Shown piece by piece: positions 50,869 to 63,689 of a DNA stretch of 64,000 nucleotides (position 1 is its first letter; every line of letters starts with the position of its first letter). A program made the translations under genes and the position numbers. The stretch is from Manduca sexta (lineage: Eukaryota; Arthropoda; Insecta; Lepidoptera; Sphingidae), in the NCBI RefSeq assembly GCF_014839805.1, contig NC_051126.1:5154609-5218608 (forward strand), given 5' to 3'. The notes beneath the pieces are model-generated. The model was not told where the DNA came from. It made no database searches and saw only the letters and a program-made list of their open reading frames with translations.

Positions 50869-53800
50869 TCAGAAAACAAATAAAAATCACCGCAACGTAT
50901 CCAGGGTCTATAAAAATAAAAAATGTTCAGAAGTTACTCTTACCTTTTATCCTCAAAGTAGACACGCAATCAATGCAGCCCTATTTCCTCGATCTTGGTC
51001 CATATTGGTTGCAAATTCCCGTTGGCTTAGGTCCTTTTCCCAGTTACTTGTTGATTTTTAGGTATGTAAATCGTCTTCGTTTATCATACTTATGGACGTC
51101 CATTTTACCCAATATAATAAACGGATAATAAAACCAAGATTAGGGTGAACTGTCTTTACCTTTTGCCTTTAGGCTTTAAGCTCTTGACATAGGTTTTGTA
51201 CTATATGAACGATGCCACAGATGTGTTCAGAAGTATATCACACATATTCTTCTTCTTCTCCTTGCAATTACCCACTAAAATAAAACATCGATGCAACATA
51301 ACTTTTCCAGCATGTTGCAAAAAAAATTGGCTTAGTAAGACCGGACGCCTGCATACAGTCAACTCCGTCTGTGGATCTGCATTTTGAAGTAAATATTGCC
51401 TGGCTTGAGAATCGAACTGTAAATCACTAAATCAATAATGTAAGATAACAGCAGCGTATGAGTAAGTGCGTATGCGCATAAGGAAGAAACGCTCAACGTA
51501 ATTTGATGCAGGTTTGACCAATATGTTAAGCGAAATTCTAGCACACCTATACATATGTATAAATCATATCATATCAAAAAAATAAAATCAAGAAGCATAA
51601 AATAAAGAAGCCCTCGTAAATATCCATAGCTACCTACCTAAACTAAACTTTAAACGGGCAGTATCGTGGATTGTTAATTAAAAATAAATAACTATATTAT
51701 AAAATGTATGAGAAAGGAATATAACGCTTATAATCATTATTATAAATTCGCGAAGTAAGTTTAGCACTCTAACTCAAACCCTTTTACGGTTGAAAACCGC
51801 AATCATGTTAGTCAAAAACTTTCACTGATTGTGTTTTGTGTTTATTTTTGTTTCGAATATTTTAACTGATAGTCTGGGCAGTGAATATTCTATAGCGATG
51901 TTGGGGAGCTACATAATTATATATAAGTATATTTCATATATGCATTAGAATTTATTAATGCATTATATTGTAATTATGCTATTAGTGATCTATCTTTTTT
52001 ACAGTTCTTTATTCAAAAATGTTGATGGAACTATCATATTATTATAAGCTTATGTTGTCTGCGGTGCCTGCAAAAATGTTTAATGCTCTATGTTTTATAG
52101 TGTGGGTAGGGAGTGAATATTTCGCAGAATATAAGTTGTCATGTCGAACATCTTAACGATTAATTATAATAAAGTTATAAATGTTTAGGTACGGAACACA
52201 TGGTGTAAGAGTCCGACTTTTATTTGGCCGATTTTTGTTTATATTATAATATCGATAATCGAACAAACTTGCTCGTAACCTGATCACGTCAGTTTGTGCC
52301 TGTAATAAAAGTACCACGAAGTATTATCCCGAGATGAAAATTAGAAAAATATCGTCGGCTAGAGCTATATGTGTGCCCATTTAAATGATTACCATTTGCT
52401 TATGAATGTCATATTAATTTATTTGTTAATAGATTTAGGTTTTTGTTTTAAATTACTTTTTTATAATAATAATATTGAATATAATGAGGTGTTACGAGAT
52501 AAGAGATTTTTTTAAATTTATTTTTAAGGATAATAAAATCTGATGGTAAGTAATAACTGAGCTCCTACCTTAGAAATAGAATTGGTGCCTTTAGAATTTA
52601 GACGAAACTCTTTACCCCATGGGACTAAATCTCACGGTTTTCATTATTAAATTAAATTTACAAATTCATTGAGTAAAATATAGCTAAAACAAAGAGAAAA
52701 TTAAACTTTTATAAATACAGTAGATTATTTGTATGAGTTTTATTTTCAAAAGGATTCAGTATGTATAATGTATTAGAAAAATTAACTTTAATATTTCGCT
52801 TGTAAAACCTTCCCTAAGGTTCAGGTGTTAGTTATGGTTTATCAAGTAATATAATTTAATCTTCAATAAAAAGAAATTAAGATCGTATTTTTCGTTATGT
52901 TGGATTATACAGTCTTTTTGAGTTTTGTAGAGTCTGAAGGATTGTAAGTTACTTATTTAGTTATGCAATCATTTTACAGATTTCCCTGTTACCCTATTAA
53001 AAATAAATATACTTTTTACAATAACTTATCTAATCAGTTATTGTATTTTGCGAAATAAAACTCGTTACAATAGCTTTAAATCTATTATTTAGAATATTCT
53101 ACAATGAAATAATCTGGTGGCAAGTCATTTTGTTCCACATACATGTACATTACTATCGTGTCACGGTCATTAGTGTAGTCACCAAGATATAAACTAAGAT
53201 TATATTCACGCACGTCTTATACATTACTAAACATAAAAAATGATGCGATCGAAACCATAATTACGTTAATAATACTTAACAGACGTCTTCCTGTCTTCGT
53301 CATATTTAAAAACGAGTATCATTTTCAGTATAAAGTATTTTTTATCGAGCGCTTAAACAAAAATTATACTTCACAATCGTTAAATCATGAAGCGTGAACG
53401 GGTCACAACTATTTAATAGTAAATGTCTCGAATAGATATCAATTTACATCGAATGGATATTGACAATACCGGAAGTTGAACTTGTAATATGTGGCATTAC
53501 GTTGCAATTCCTGGAGCAAGGATCGTATAATGAAACTAGGTATGTACACAACATACGTCTACGTTGTACGTTGTCGGATCCGACGGAACTCGAAGCAAAA
53601 TACGTTTCCACTCAGTAATAACTGCGAGGCTATACGGACCGCGCGCCTTTCTATTCGTCGCCCGCGTAAACCTTTACGTCAACTTTAAAAACTTTTTAAA
53701 AATCGAATCTCTTTATTTACTCTATGAGATTTATGAAATAATACGTTTTATGTTGCGTTTGTAGTGACTTTACGTTTATTTGAACTTTTATGACAGTAAA

Positions 53801-55224
53801 AACAAGGATAGAGTCAGCTGTCATTTGTTTTGATTAGGAAACGACTCTGTAGCGTTCATATTGCCGCTGCCCGGCCATCTATTACAGGTATGTTAGTTAA
53901 AATGTTTTGTATTAAAATGTCGGAGATACAAGTCTGGTACATTGCCAGTTTCTATTGCGTTCTTTTTACTAGCGCATTTATATTCGCGACAAGGAAATCG
54001 TTGTGGTCTACCACCACAAGTTGGGAACAGAGAAGAAATTCAATTTGTTTGATGAATACTTATAAATAATATATCGCAATAAAACAAAATGCATATTGCA
54101 TACTAAAATTGATACGTCAATTTTGTTCAATTTGTTGTGATATACGAGAACAAAGTAGGAAATTATAAACGCATTGATAAGAATTCTTTATAGTTGTACT
54201 AGCAGTATAGTATCAAACTTATCACCGCTGGAATTTGTCTGTTAGGTATGCAAATTGAGACCAATATTAAATATCTTAATTAACACACGTGTATAAACAT
54301 TTTGAAAGACGTTTTATTACACTTAAATAAATAAGTGTAGTAAGAATCTAAGATAAGCACCATGACTACAAAGTTTGAAGACAAGTTATTGATAACATTT
54401 CATAACTATTCAAATAAAGTTATGTAAGGTGAAAATATTTTTGTAGCCATGTATGACTATGCAAGAGGTTACAGAATCATATTGTACGTATTTGGTACTT
54501 TTAAACAAATCATCAACGATTAAAAACAATATTGCTTGATTTAATATATGGTTCATGAATAAGGTGGTCCTAAATTTTCATACATTTTAAATAAAATTTA
54601 CATAACGAGTGTATTAAGTGAAATTTCCAATAATATTGTTCATTGACTCAACCGAGAGTGATACTGTGCCCACATTTTAGGTTTTGCTTTTCAAATGCCT
54701 GTCCATAATATTATGGTGTAGCTGGTGAAAGTCGGCTCGTGAATCGAAAGGTCCCGAGTTTTGTGTCGGTACCAAAATAATTTTGTTGTTTTGGGACTGA
54801 AATAAATGAAATAAAATATCTGTAACATGTACATATTTAAAAGATTTATTTAGATATAAATTACAGCGCCTTGCACCTTTTACATAAACGAAAAAAATAA
54901 TAATATATAATATAAATATCGCAATTCCCGCATGTTATGATTATTTGCGAACTAGTAATAATTATATTCGCAACTATCGGTCATCTATTTACAGCCCACG
55001 GCGGGCGCAGACCTTTCGCATTGCGAGAGGGTTCATTGCACATTAGTGTCCTCTCACATAATAACTCATTTCATTAATAATCTAGGCATTGCCGTAACAA
55101 CATCTGGGTGGGCTGATAATCAGAGTTCGGAGTAAGTGCAACCCTAATGGCCTAATTGGTTGAAATTACTTCGACTAAAAAAGGCTACTGGATGTGATTC
55201 ATTCAGAGTTATCTTATTTTATTA
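50869..55224. other. intergenic, no gene seen
   Basis: About 4.4 kb of AT-rich sequence right of the gap. The open frames at 51196-51387, 53491-53764 and 53830-54069 are short, overlap each other or lack a recognisable domain. The one at 53830 has one hydrophobic stretch (FYCVLFTSAFIFA) but no other support. A degraded retrotransposon leader may lie just right of the gap. Confidence 0.4.
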
Positions 55225-55225
55225 A

Positions 55226-55490
55226 TATTATAAATACGAAAGTGTGAATATATTTGGATGTTTGTTAGAAGTGAACGTTTCTGGGTTCACTTCTAACTCC
55301 TCCAAATTAGCCCAGCTGTCCCTACAGCTAGGCTGATTTGGATGAAATTTAGCACACGGGTAGACCATGGATTGATACATAGACTCCTTTTTATATCGTT
55401 AATATTTATACGTAGCGTATCATGTCAAGGTCTTAGGTGATGTTATGAAGTATAATTTTTTAGACCTTAGAACTAACATCAAATATGGCC
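55226..55490 (+). repeat. dispersed repeat with internal 13-bp hairpin
   Basis: The stretch begins ATTATAAATACGAAAGTGTG and contains GATTTGGATGAAATTTAGCA, CACGGGTAGACCATGGATTG and ATAGACTCCTTTTTATATC. This series is characteristic of a very abundant lepidopteran non-autonomous element. A perfect inverted repeat (GTTAGAAGTGAAC at 55264-55276 and 55285-55297) lies inside and may be specific to this copy. Confidence 0.6.
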
Positions 55491-56079
55491 GGCTGTCGCA
55501 AAGACAAACCAAATTAATAACATTAGTTTTAGGTATAAAATTGAATACAAATCCTTATAAAATATCAAAGTACGAAAGATCATTTGCTATAAAAATGTAA
55601 ATATTGACAAGATTTTGAAATAATTCGTCATTTATATTTATGTAATTGGAAAACAACACATATTCTGTATCTATAACAATTAACAGTATTAGTTGAAGTT
55701 TCAATAACAAGACGGAAATAATACTAGTATTTTATGTTATTTTATCCTTCTATTAGATGACCATGAATACTTAACTAAAATAATATTTGGGGCGTAGTAA
55801 TATTTTTGCGGTTTACGAAATATTGTAAACTATCACCAACTATTGTACTAATGAATGTAAAGTATATGTGGGAACGATAAGCAACAATTGTCATCTAAAT
55901 AAATATTTCTTTTAGAATATTCTCCATCTGTAAATATGAGTAATTTTACGTACACAACGTAAAATAAATGTAATAGTTTGGTGTCCATAAATTTTAAAAT
56001 TTTTAGCTAACTTTTCCATGTCTTCATATTATTAGTAAAATAATATATGTCAAACCGTTTATTAATATTAGTTACTAGT

Positions 56080-56340
56080 ATGCGAGGGTAGTTCTCTCGT
56101 ATGCCAGGATTCTGAGTAACTACTGCCGCAATGTCAATTTCTACCTCCTAGCAGCAGATGACAATATGGCCAGTGTAATTACTGGGTTTTATGAAACTTT
56201 ACATCTTATGGCTCAGGGTGATAAAGACACTGGAAATCCACGCAGTACTTTATAATTCAAGGTTCTGGTGTTGCTACTTTTGAGGGGCGGTCGTATAGCA
56301 TACCATCAGGCAAGCGGCATTCTCATCTCGTCATTCAACT
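56080..56340 (+). repeat. SINE/LINE tail remnant
   Basis: Ends with GGGGCGGTCGTATAGC, ATACCATCAGGCAAGCGG and CTCATCTCGTCATTC, the familiar 3' region of lepidopteran SINE/LINE insertions, followed by an A-rich run. The 5' part is diverged and unassigned. Confidence 0.6.
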
Positions 56341-57289
56341 GCAATGATAAAAAATAAAAACAATTTGTTCACTACTTAGGAGAGCTGCATAATATAGTTT
56401 ATTGAATATCTTCAAGATCCTATCAAAGATTACGCGTAACGATTTGCTTTTTTGTACTTATAACTACTGTTAGAAGGCGAGACGAGGAAGTCGGCCGCTT
56501 GTTGATAATCATCCTGACTGCCTATAAATAGCTATAGCGCTACCCAGGAAATAATATTACACAGCTCGGTATAGTTATATAATCAGTTAAAATATTATTT
56601 TTTTACGACTAATTGAAGAGACCGAAGTTTCCCCGCCCTAAGTTATCAATACTGCCAATAAGCTACAGTAAAACCACACAGACCGTTTATTTCCAAAACT
56701 CTATATAACACCAAATTACAGTACAGCTATGTGTTAAGGCCCATCCTGAACAATAGATGTTAAGTATAATAATACCAAAAAATTACACTAGGTACACTGC
56801 ATTAAACTATAATAAAACAAAACATTACAACGTGGCAGGAAAAATAGACGATGCGTTAGTGGTACCTTCGCAAATGGTATCTTGTAAAGACCTACTTCGT
56901 ATAACATACAGCACTACAAATACCTTATATTACATATATTATGCACATATTGCTAAAAGTACCACTTTTTCGTTTCTATAAACATAAATTTCAGTTTCAA
57001 TTAAGATAATTAGGTATTTCAAATCTATTACCAGCACAAAATAGTATTTGGTGGACATTATTAATATTTGATGGACATTGAGAAATTGAAAGCACAAAAA
57101 TAGAGTATTCAATTTTTTATGTATAAAACCTTTCCTTCAATAAATTTATGATATATTACTCTTATTAGTAAAGTATCATATAATTGCTTCAAAGTACTTT
57201 CAACTAGATATATTGCAATATTTAAATATAGATTGAGCTATGTAGGTTGTTTGCTATAGATGAAATAAAAATTAATCCTTACATATTAT

Positions 57290-57640
57290 AAAACAAAGTC
57301 GCCCGCCGAGCCGCGCCGTGTCTGTTTGCCCGTCTGAAGGCGACAATCTTAAAAACTACCGAAAGGAATTCGATGCAGTTTGGTAAGGATATTGTTTGAA
57401 ACCGTGGGAAGACCATATGCTGATGCATTTTCTACTTTTTATCCCTGCAAAATATATAGCGGGACTTTTATCCCGAAAAAACTCTTCCACTCTCACCAAG
57501 CCGCAAGCAAAAGCTTAACTATAAATTCAAACATATACTTTAGTCCTACGGGAATTAAATTCACAACTGATTCTCAATCATTTGTTTTCACGCGGCCACT
57601 ATTATATGGGACTTGTCGAATTATAATTTATGACCGGATT
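57290..57640 (+). repeat. dispersed repeat, longer copy of the CHMP6-intron element
   Basis: Contains AAACTACCGAAAGGAATTCG and GATGCAGTTTGGTAAGG, a style seen in arthropod non-autonomous elements, then CCCTGCAAAATATATAGCGG, which also occurs in diverged form at 23.6 kb. The open frame at 57380-57643 is inside this repeat and is not taken as a gene. Confidence 0.55.
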
Positions 57641-57644
57641 TAAC

Positions 57645-59865
57645 ATATTTTAAAATCCAATGTATAAAATCTGTATAAAATAGAAATATACGTGTTATAT
57701 ATGTTGGTAAATAATCGTCATTTTAAATATGAAAAATATATGATTGTGTAAAAGAAACATGCACGTTCGACATGAAATAGTTAAATCATCCAACCGTAAA
57801 TGTAACTCTATCTACCCTGTAACTTTAGATGTAAGGATCATTGTTGGTTGCCCGCATTGAAATTTGGCAATCGAAGTACCAAAAGCATAATTTTGTTTAT
57901 TTGAGGTTAACGGCCGCGGCATGCATTTGTGATTGATTAGGCGAAGAGCCTGTAGGCAAGTGCCAGTTAGATTTTGCAGAAATACGTAACAGATATTAAG
58001 AATTCCTGGTATTCTATTTGTCTGGAACGTATTATGACGGGAGGTAATATTGCGGCCGGTGTTAGAACATTTCGGATTTCGGTGTACGTTATGCATACCA
58101 GCGAAAGACTTTAGTATTGTTTTCGCAAGAGAAAAGTAGTGTATATTGTATAAAAATATTAAAAATGTATTAAATTGATAATTATTTTTCAATCTGGTGC
58201 TCAAAGAACAATAACGTTTTCATACTTCCGCCAACAAGTTACACAAAAATGAAAAAAAAAGCGCGTTACTTTAAGTGCCTTACGCAATACATACTTAATT
58301 TTTCCGTTGAGGTGTTAAAATGAGATGATTTCTTTTATATACAATAAAATGGACATTATTTTTTCAGGGTTTAGTACAAACTGTGTCGATTACGGCTTTC
58401 GTAATTATTGCGCCGAGATTATCATAATTATAGTGCGTAAAGCTGAAAATGGCGTAACTGTTAGAGATTTTGTTACAATAACTGATCTCTGATACGATAA
58501 TTTATAACGCCTAAGATTTAATATTATTCTGCGTGCTTTTTAACCAGTAAATTGCTACGGTATAAAAAGTTCAGTAAATAATATTATTAAATTGAAACTA
58601 CATTGTATTTAGTCTATCAAATATTACGAAAACTCATAAGTTTATTTTATTTGCTGTTTTTATACTTGTGGCCTTGAAATCCTTTCCATCGAGCGTGTAC
58701 ACATTTTAAACATTCTAGAATTACTTGCAAAAAAGAAATATACGTAGATAATGCTTTAATTAAATCAATGATGTCAAGGGTCTATCACGACTAAGTAACA
58801 AATATAACAGAATAAATATCCTCAACTAGAAAAAATATTACTCTTCGTATTTTGAAACTTTTCGAATCTTGCTATTAGCACGTATCTTTGTAGTCTAAAA
58901 ATATTTACTGTGCCTAGTTATATTTTTAACATGGCTTTTTCACGAGAAATGAAATATTTACCTCAAATAACATTGTAATCTTACAACCATGGTACAGTGT
59001 TTACTTTCGTTTGTAATTCGGTTCTACGAAATAATTTCATGATGACGCACGAGGTAGACGAAAACTATCTCGGATCTATTCAGACTCACGTCTTAGATAA
59101 GTAATTACGTTTTTTTTTAAATCAAATATTGAATGACTGTTCCTCAATTACTCATTGCTGAATTATTCTTCAATATTGGAACGATAGTGATTTTGTATTA
59201 TTTATTTGATTATTTTAAAGAAAATGCTTTCTCTAATTACATTCCTTGTTTGTATAGTGTTCTCACTTTACGTTCTACGGTTCTCTAATTTTCAATGATT
59301 TATTTTAAAGTTTAAGATTTGTTAAATTATTAATTTGTTAGATTGTATATAGTATTATCTACTATAGTCTTATTTCGCCTCAAATGATCCCATTGTCTTA
59401 CGGAAAAACAACCTGAATGAACAGTTTTGTTACAGCAGTTTGTAAGCAAAGAGATTGACAGAAGCTCATGAAAGTTCTGTCAAACATACTCTGTATTCTT
59501 GTGTGATAGCTATTGGTGATGGTTATATTCTCAATTCTGTTTGTTAACGGTTTAAAAAATATATAGTTTATTGAAACATCCGAATTGAGACCTAGAAATG
59601 AAAGCGTTCTTAGATCTAACAATTCACATAAAAACTGGAAATTAGTGGAACTGAAAGATGAAAATGTGATTGTAGTTTGCAATAGATAAACGAATTCCAT
59701 TGACTCATTTGAACTGCATTATCACTTTATCAGTTTATTGCGTACAATTAGTTTTACGTTGAGCTATGTACTTACCTATCAATAGTTTTGAACTTTGCTC
59801 CTGAACTAAATAGAGAATTATCTTTTTCCCGTTTCAATATCGGTAATTAGACAGAGAAGTGAATA
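57645..59865. other. intergenic, no gene seen
   Basis: AT-rich DNA. The minus-strand frame 57812-58204 (130 codons) and the one at 59398-59700 show no domain or convincing codon use. The first lies in a slightly GC-richer block that may be an old mobile fragment. Confidence 0.4.
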
Positions 59866-59869
59866 TGTC

Positions 59870-60156
59870 CTGCCTCGGTGGCTTAGTTGTACTGCATGCG
59901 CGGTATGTCAGCGCTTTGAGGTCGTAGGTTCAAATGCCGGGTCGAGTAAAGTATTATTTGGGTTTTTCTGCTCAGTATCTATCAGCCCGGAGTTTAGAAT
60001 TTGTGTCTGATATGGCGATAGGCTCGCTCCCTATCACATTATGGGTTACATTTGGTGAAAAGTGGGTGCCTTGGTTGTGCCTCTGCATTCCCCTTCGGGG
60101 TTACATGCGTGATGTCTATTATGTTTGTGAATATGCCCATGTACTAACTAACTAAG
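59870..60156 (+). mobile_element. tRNA-derived SINE
   Basis: The head resembles a tRNA promoter: an A-box-like GGTGGCTTAGTTGTAC and a B box GGTTCAAATGCC at the usual spacing, then GGGTCGAGTAAAG. A tRNA-unrelated body follows (GGCTCGCTCCCTATCACATT, and CCCTTCGGGGTTACATGCGT near the end), with no tRNA-like closing stem. This is a Pol III SINE of a kind common in Lepidoptera, and it is not a working tRNA gene. The open frame at 59934-60155 lies wholly inside it. Target duplications were not located. Confidence 0.75.
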
Positions 60157-60419
60157 TAAAAACTGTAAGTCGGACTCACGGGCCGAAAGATTCGTACTTA
60201 AAATATATCCTACCACCAACAACTTCTTGTCTTCTGTACCTCTACCACTTCTTGTCTTTATTATTATTTCTTATTAAGATAGCTGCCGGAAAACATCAAA
60301 ATGCTTTGTTGCCTTTTGAGACCGAGCGCTAGATTTGAGAATGGTAGAGTTCTACTCTCCTCCGTCAGTTGAAATAAGCCGAAAAGTTTATAAAAGTCAA
60401 AGCACTTTTATAACACCAC

Positions 60420-60660
60420 GACTAGAAGAGCAATTTGCTCGTCTGATAGGCATCAAATCTATAGTAAACACAAGCATTTAACAGTGTTTTTAGGATCAAG
60501 TGATTAAATTGCACCCTACGATTGCACCTGATGGTAAGTGGTGCAATCCAAATATAATCTCGTCTAATGAGATACGTTGCGTCTCGGTCACCAAAGTTAT
60601 GCCGGCTTACCTTATGTGGGTGAACATCGGTTGACCTCGGAACGCCAATCATCGGAACAA
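60420..60660. repeat. probable SINE remnant
   Basis: Contains GCACCTGATGGTAAGTGGTG, a highly recurrent lepidopteran SINE phrase, and a GC-richer body after it. Ends could not be placed. Confidence 0.5.
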
Positions 60661-61275
60661 GTTACTATGCTGCGTATATCACCGTGTATAAGTTTGTAGC
60701 TATCCGTTGAGTATCCTCTCACTCTAATTTATGATAAATTAAGATAAGGTTATCTTTATAAGCTTCCTATGTAATAATCATAAATGATAAATATTATTAG
60801 TTTATAATGTACTTTATATTTGTATATATATCAGTAGTAGGTTTCGAAAGCCTTGAAGGTTCACCTAATTTTAAAATCTTCATAAAATCGTTCCATGAAA
60901 AAATCAAACCTTTGATCAAATTGCAAGATATCAGTTCATATTATATTTAAAAAAAAATAAAAAAATTACAAAAATCCTTGTATGTTTTTGCACTACAACG
61001 ATAAAAAATTCCAATTAATGTGGATTAAAATGTTGTGAATTAAAATATATGTATGTGTACACAAAATTTGAAACGATCATAGACGGTCTTCTACGAGGCT
61101 CCTTCAAAATATCACAAGCTCGTGATGATTGAAACAAAAAAAATAATAGCTCAGGGTTTAATATTAATGCCACGCGTCTTAAAAATATAATAATATGTAG
61201 TTTTATGTCTATTATTTAGATGTAAATATTACACATTTTGTAATATTTACACGTAACTAATAGACTAAATATTTA

Positions 61276-61535
61276 CCCCCTTATTCATAAACGTTTTTTA
61301 TCTAAGGACGAAGTAAAGCTGTGATAACAAGTCTGTTTTTCAGTGCCCAACGGCACTAAGAAACAGACATAGGGCCTTTGTGATTGGCTAATATTGTTTT
61401 ATCTCAATATTAGCCAATCACAACGGCCCTATGTCTACGCACTGCGAGGGCTGTCATGCCGTCAGCACTGAGAAACAGACTTGTTATCACAGCTTTACTC
61501 CGTCCTTAGATAAAAAACGTCTATGAATAAGGGGG
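61276..61535. mobile_element. palindromic MITE with TTA target duplication (PIF/Harbinger-like)
   Basis: The whole 260-bp element folds back on itself. The ends CCCCCTTATTCATAAACG and, inverted, CCCCCTTATTCATAGACG match with one change. Similarity continues through TTTTTTATCTAAGGACG, GCTGTGATAACAAGTCTG and an inner GATTGGCTAATATTG pair near the centre. It is flanked by TTA on both sides (61273-61275 and 61536-61538). Three-base TWA duplication fits PIF/Harbinger-type elements. There is no coding capacity. Confidence 0.85.
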
Positions 61536-61539
61536 TTAG

Positions 61540-62010
61540 AATAAATTTATCTGTATGCATAATGGTATATAGCGGCCGTTAGCATTGAGTGTATATTTTT
61601 TTACATTTCAGTTTTAAATTTGCGACTCATTCTGCATTTATAAAGTCATAAAACATTGCCTTATCTTGATCTTGACTTGTCATTTATTGTTATCCGAAAA
61701 GCCTCTATCTGCCAATGAGAGTTTAAAATAATCAATACAGTCTTTTTACAATTAGCATGGACTAGTAAACAGGCCAGCAAATTTAAATCATTTGTTTAGG
61801 TTTTCGTAATGTGCCAATATGAGCTTAGGGGCCGTTCAGATATTAAGTAAGCAGAATTTTAGTATTTTTAACTCCCTATTCTCAGCAAAAGTAAGCAAAG
61901 TTCTCATCCCACCCCCTCACATGCATACCTATCCTCAAGGCACAGGTAAGTATAATGTTTACAAAATCTTTCGACTTTACATTTTAATTTATAAAAAAAT
62001 AAAAAATAAA
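61540..62010. other. no gene seen
   Basis: AT-rich sequence between the palindromic MITE and repeat copy B. The open frame at 61819-62025 has no domain and its end overlaps a dispersed repeat. Confidence 0.45.
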
Positions 62011-62011
62011 T

Positions 62012-62057
62012 TCACGTCGAATTGATAACCTCCTCCTTTTTTTTGAAGTCGGTTAAA
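62012..62057 (+). repeat. dispersed repeat, copy B
   Basis: The near-identical partner of the repeat at 7.36 kb, with a complete tail (CACGTCGAATTGATAACC ... GAAGTCGGTTAAAAA). Same orientation on the plus strand. Confidence 0.75.
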
Positions 62058-62729
62058 AAGAAATATCTGATGTAATCACTGTTCAGACCCCGTCCCCCTC
62101 CTCTTCTCCGTCAACCATGTCATCGGAAATAAGCAAATCATATACTCCTTTTACTCCACCCTACTTAAGTGCTCACGTAATAGGTACTCGAGCGGCTGCT
62201 CAGGAGAAGAAGCCTTTATTTTGAAATCATAGACAATAACATTTTTAGTTATATGTAAAGGTAACCTTCTAGCTTGTAGGTAATAAAAAAGAACAGAGGT
62301 TAATTCATTCAGCTGCATATTTTACACACTTATGTAAATATGTAAAAAAAAAATATAATAAAAGAGAACTAAGGCGTTAATTCATTATATATATAGTGAC
62401 TATAAGCTCAAATAAGATTATATTGATATATTAATGGTTTTTATTATTCCAAAACGTACAAATGACTATCATTCATCATTATTTAATTAAAATATACATT
62501 TGATTCGACAATATTTATGTACCTATGCCATTGTACAACCTTCGCATAACTTATTTATTAACGAAGGTAAACAGCCTTTAATGAATTTTATTTCAGTGAC
62601 TTATTAAAAAAAAATATATGCAGTGACATTGCATGGTTATGCACAAGTTTGTGAGTATTTATGAGAATTTGTGACATTACAACCTGAAATTCGAGTAAAT
62701 TAAAATGTTTATCTCGGTTTAATTATTTC

Positions 62730-62875
62730 TCCAAGGTGAATAGACGACCTGATGAAGGCCGTAGCAACTCACTGGAGGCAGGCCATTTTATAAGGTCGGT
62801 CTGGAAATCTTCAGGAGCGGACTATGTTTAGCAGTAGTATTCCAGTAGCTGATGACGATGACTTATATGCCAATG
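62730..62875 (+). repeat. LINE 3'-end remnant
   Basis: Diverged copy of a lepidopteran LINE end, recognised from GGAGCGGACTATGTTTAGCA, then GTAGTATTCCAGTAGCTGAT and GACGATGAC. The normal form has a paired GATGAT run at the end. Only the 3' tail is left. Confidence 0.55.
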
Positions 62876-63603
62876 AATAAACTCGCGGGCAACTATGTTA
62901 TCAAATCATTTTTATTTCAATTAGCCGGACGAGCATTATCGAATACGTTTGATTAAAATCCGTCGGATGAATGAAAATCAATTCAGCGAGAAAATCAAGC
63001 CATAAATCGATATGTAGTTGGTTTGTTTCAGCACATGCCATTGCGCAATCAAAATTGTGTTGGTCACAATGGGCCTTAAGAGGTGGTGAAACACAACATT
63101 CCAAATGTTTACTAATTACATTGATTGTACTGCTACTGGAATTTTCCTCGCTTTTTACTTACAAATGAACATGTACGGGGATAGGTTGACTATAAAATAA
63201 AACCCGATTTGCGTTAACTATTAAGACATATATAAATTTAATGTAGGTGTGAATCTTGGATATCATTGGATGTAAAGTAATTTTTGCTATATATCCAAGA
63301 TATTTTTAATTTGGTATATTGAAGGTCATTGTGAACTAAATATTATTATAAAATATAACATGCAATAATATTTTAATTTTATTTAATTGCGTAATATTGT
63401 ATCTTTATAATAATTATTACACCTACTAGATACTTATTGACTACACGTTCTGAAGAGTTCATAGATGGCATATATTTCTAAGATATTTTTTTAAAATTAC
63501 ACTATATTTACCTAGAAACATTTGCAGTAATTTGTAATAACATCAATTAAACATAAACTTGGTAGCCATTAACTGATAAACATTTAAAAATAATTTCACA
63601 CAC

Positions 63604-63610
63604 AAAAAAA
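63604..63610 (-). terminator. Pol III terminator of tRNA-Glu
   Basis: A run of seven T on the minus strand, 6 bases past the mature 3' end of the tRNA, is sufficient as an RNA polymerase III stop. Confidence 0.8.
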
Positions 63611-63616
63611 TCTATT

Positions 63617-63688
63617 TTCCGATACCGGGAATCGAACCCGAGCCTCCTGGGTGAGAGCCAGGTATCCTAGCCACTAGACCATATCGGA
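63617..63688 (-). tRNA. tRNA-Glu-CTC: tRNA-Glu (anticodon CTC)
   Basis: On the minus strand a complete 72-nt cloverleaf is present. The acceptor stem TCCGATA/TATCGGA is fully paired. The D arm reads TGGTCTAGTGGCTAGGATA and includes the A box. The anticodon stem is CCTGG/CCAGG with the 7-base loop CTCTCAC, so the anticodon is CTC (63653-63655), which reads GAG. The T arm is CCGGGTTCGATTCCCGG with an intact B box. No intron is present and CCA is not encoded. The body is the standard insect tRNA-Glu sequence; the acceptor stem is self-consistent, so it looks functional. Confidence 0.95.
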
Positions 63689-63689
63689 T

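Noticed and set aside
50126..51128. Long open frames crossing the run of N
   Set aside because: Undetermined bases cannot be stops, so these frames are artefacts of the gap.
53830..54069. 79-codon frame with one hydrophobic stretch
   Set aside because: A single short hydrophobic segment in AT-rich DNA is not enough; no partner exon, motif or signal sequence was convincing.
57812..58204. 130-codon minus-strand frame
   Set aside because: No recognisable domain, and its residue make-up is that of AT-rich non-coding DNA with a possible mobile fragment at one end.
59873..59945. tRNA gene call at the SINE head
   Set aside because: A and B boxes are present, but the acceptor and anticodon stems do not pair and an unrelated body follows; it is a SINE.
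62901..63168. Overlapping frames on both strands with exon-like borders
   Set aside because: A TTGTTTCAG acceptor and a GTGGTG donor bracket part of it, but the short exon hits a stop in one frame and gives no known domain in the others.
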